6,042 nt of DNA from assembly GCA_020434085.1 (NCBI GenBank), contig JAGRBM010000473.1, positions 1 to 6,042 of the forward strand. Direction: 5' to 3'. Source of the stretch: Chrysiogenia bacterium (GTDB taxonomy: Bacteria > JAGRBM01). The notes under the pieces were generated by a model that saw nothing but the letters and a program-made list of their open reading frames with translations, was not told the DNA's origin and ran no database searches. Both the position numbers and the translations under genes were made by a program. Of this stretch, positions 5,164 through 6,042 are shown piece after piece; positions within the stretch are counted from its first letter, which is position 1, and each line of letters opens with the position of its first letter.

Positions 5164-5547
5164 ATGAGTGAAGAAACTACGCACGACGCACACAGCCACG
5201 AGGACATCGAGGCGCACGTCAAAGTCTATATCAAGGTCTTCATTGCCCTTCTGATCCTCACGGGCGTGACCGTTGCGGTGGCGGAAGTACATCTGCCCAT
5301 CCACCTGGCGGTCGCCGTCGCGCTGGTCATCGCCGGCATCAAGGGCAGCTTGGTGGCTGCGGAATTCATGCACCTCAAGGGCGAGGTGAAATGGATTCTC
5401 TATAGTGTCCTGCTCACTGTATTTATGTTCGTGATGGTCCTGGCCGTCCCGGTCATCACGCACTCGGGCTACGCCGAAACGGGCTGGCGTGCGGCGGCTC
5501 CCGGCACCACGACATCGGCTGAAGCCGGCCACGGCGCGCATCACTGA
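5164..5547 (+). CDS. Cytochrome c oxidase subunit IV, prokaryotic COX4_pro type
   Basis: This 127-residue protein has three transmembrane helices at about 21-40, 45-67 and 76-97. It carries the family signature IKGSLVAAEFMHLKGEVKW (59-77), close to the usual KxSLVxxFFMHLKxE. E67 replaces the usual first aromatic of FFMHL. These small subunits sit at the edge of A-type oxidases, and their exact role is poorly known. Both ends are histidine-rich: THDAHSHEDIEAH (6-18) and HGAHH (123-127). Tails of this kind may bind copper or simply be solvent-exposed. AAGGGA (5150-5155) lies about 8 nt before the ATG. The gene follows coxC after 15 bp and precedes the next gene by 16 bp, clearly in one operon. 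Names such as coxD or ctaF are used for this family; I leave the symbol blank because usage is inconsistent. Confidence 0.9.
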   Translation: MSEETTHDAHSHEDIEAHVKVYIKVFIALLILTGVTVAVAEVHLPIHLAVAVALVIAGIKGSLVAAEFMHLKGEVKWILYSVLLTVFMFVMVLAVPVITHSGYAETGWRAAAPGTTTSAEAGHGAHH

Positions 5548-5563
5548 GAGAGCGGAGGCGCAC

Positions 5564-5770
5564 ATGTCGCTCAAAGCATTTCACGTCGTTTTCATTCTGA
5601 TCTCCACCCTGTTCCTCTCGGCACTGGGTCTGTGGGGAGTCAGTGATTATTTTACGACCAAGGACGCCCTGCACCTTGCAATCGGCGTTGTCTCCCTGGT
5701 GGGCAGCGTCGGGCTGGTGTGGTACGGAACCTGGTTCCTGGCGAAGTACAAGAAGCTCAGCTACCTGTAG
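5564..5770 (+). CDS. Small two-helix membrane protein of the oxidase operon (68 aa)
   Basis: The ATG at 5564 is chosen because GGAGG (5554-5558) lies 5 nt upstream and it starts directly at a membrane helix. The longer in-frame version from 5489 would overlap the subunit IV gene and add a tail that does not look like protein. Two hydrophobic helices lie at about 5-26 (FHVVFILISTLFLSALGLW) and 37-60 (LAIGVVSLVGSVGLVWYGTW), ending in a basic AKYKKLSYL tail that should face the cytoplasm. There are no cysteines and two histidines (H7 and H37). I have an impression of similar short proteins near oxidase genes in other non-model phyla but cannot name a family. A small accessory subunit or assembly factor of the oxidase is inferred from position and size. 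Confidence 0.82.
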   Translation: MSLKAFHVVFILISTLFLSALGLWGVSDYFTTKDALHLAIGVVSLVGSVGLVWYGTWFLAKYKKLSYL

Positions 5771-5783
5771 GGAGCCCGATCCT

Positions 5784-6042
5784 ATGATCAGCCGATTTCA
5801 CAAGCAGCTCATGATCCTTGCGCTCGCCGCGGTGGCGATCCTGCAGTCGCAGGCCCCGGCGCTGGCCTGCGCCATCTGCTACGGCGAGCCCGGCAACCCG
5901 ATGACCATCGGCCTGCAAAAGGGCGTGCTTATCCTGATCGGCGCAATCGCCGGCGTGCTGGCGGCATTTGTGGCCCTGATCGTCTTCTTCGCACTTCGTT
6001 CGCGAAAGCTGGCTCAGGAAAGCGAGCAGCGGGAGCTTGACG
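5784..6042 (+). CDS. Secreted or membrane-anchored CxxC protein, N-terminal part (3' end beyond window)
   Basis: Eighty-six residues are visible. A signal peptide covers about 1-28, with basic residues, the hydrophobic stretch LMILALAAVAIL, and a probable cleavage at ALA before C29. The mature protein would begin with CAICYGEPGNPM, which contains a CxxC pair (C29, C32). A strong transmembrane helix follows at about 48-71, then the charged stretch RSRKLAQESEQREL. The pair is followed by Tyr, not His, so this is not a c-type haem site. A thiol-disulfide or copper-handling role on the outer face is possible. A lipoprotein is less likely because the lipobox fit is poor (AlaLeuAla-Cys). GGGAG (5770-5774), overlapping the previous stop, lies 9 nt upstream. 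The gene continues the operon after 13 bp, so a role in oxidase metal-centre assembly is a reasonable but untested inference. Confidence 0.78.
   Translation, partial: MISRFHKQLMILALAAVAILQSQAPALACAICYGEPGNPMTIGLQKGVLILIGAIAGVLAAFVALIVFFALRSRKLAQESEQRELD

Noticed and set aside
1-6042. CRISPR arrays, tRNA or rRNA genes, insertion sequences or attachment sites
   Set aside because: I found no repeat-spacer pattern, no tRNA-like cloverleaf, no transposase fragments and no terminal inverted repeats.

Overview
The window looks like the start of an aa3-type (A-family) cytochrome c oxidase operon on the + strand, preceded by two redox-type transcription regulators read away from it on the - strand. 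Base composition is GC-rich. The protein sequences fit a Gram-negative aerobe outside the well-studied alpha/gamma-proteobacteria; from memory, similar oxidase sequences occur in Myxococcota/other 'delta' groups, Acidobacteriota, Verrucomicrobiota and Planctomycetota. I cannot decide between these from sequence alone.

Layout. 1-319 (-) is the N-terminal part of a Crp/Fnr-family regulator, cut by the window edge. 386-862 (-) is a complete Rrf2-family regulator with a probable Fe-S cysteine set. A near-perfect sigma-70 promoter for it (894-922, -) has one 16-bp dyad in its spacer and a second, related dyad 32 bp upstream, which suggests autoregulation. A 9-bp perfect hairpin separates the two regulator genes. 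863-1323 has no convincing gene. It holds the divergent control region: the rrf2 promoter and operators, a terminator-like hairpin (1084-1105), and a run of strong stem-loops just ahead of the first oxidase-operon gene.

From 1324 to the right edge, seven genes are tightly packed on the + strand: an unrecognised two-helix membrane protein, coxB (CuA subunit II), coxA (haem-copper subunit I), coxC (five-helix subunit III), a COX4_pro-type subunit IV, a 68-residue two-helix membrane protein, and the start of a secreted or membrane-anchored CxxC protein. CoxB takes electrons from a soluble or separate cytochrome c (no fused haem c domain) through CuA. They pass to haem a and the haem a3-CuB site in CoxA, where O2 is reduced and protons are pumped. 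CoxC and subunit IV complete the membrane complex. The small flanking proteins are likely accessory subunits or assembly factors.

The most interesting point is in the oxidase core. CoxA keeps every metal ligand, the cross-linking tyrosine and the D-pathway acids, but the canonical K-pathway lysine is isoleucine and the helix VI serine is alanine. CoxB has an extra glutamate in its second transmembrane helix where the usual proline sits, a Gln in place of the conserved CuA/Mg-site Glu, and a C-terminal helical extension of about 90 residues. Together these point to a non-canonical A-type oxidase subfamily with a rewired proton input route.
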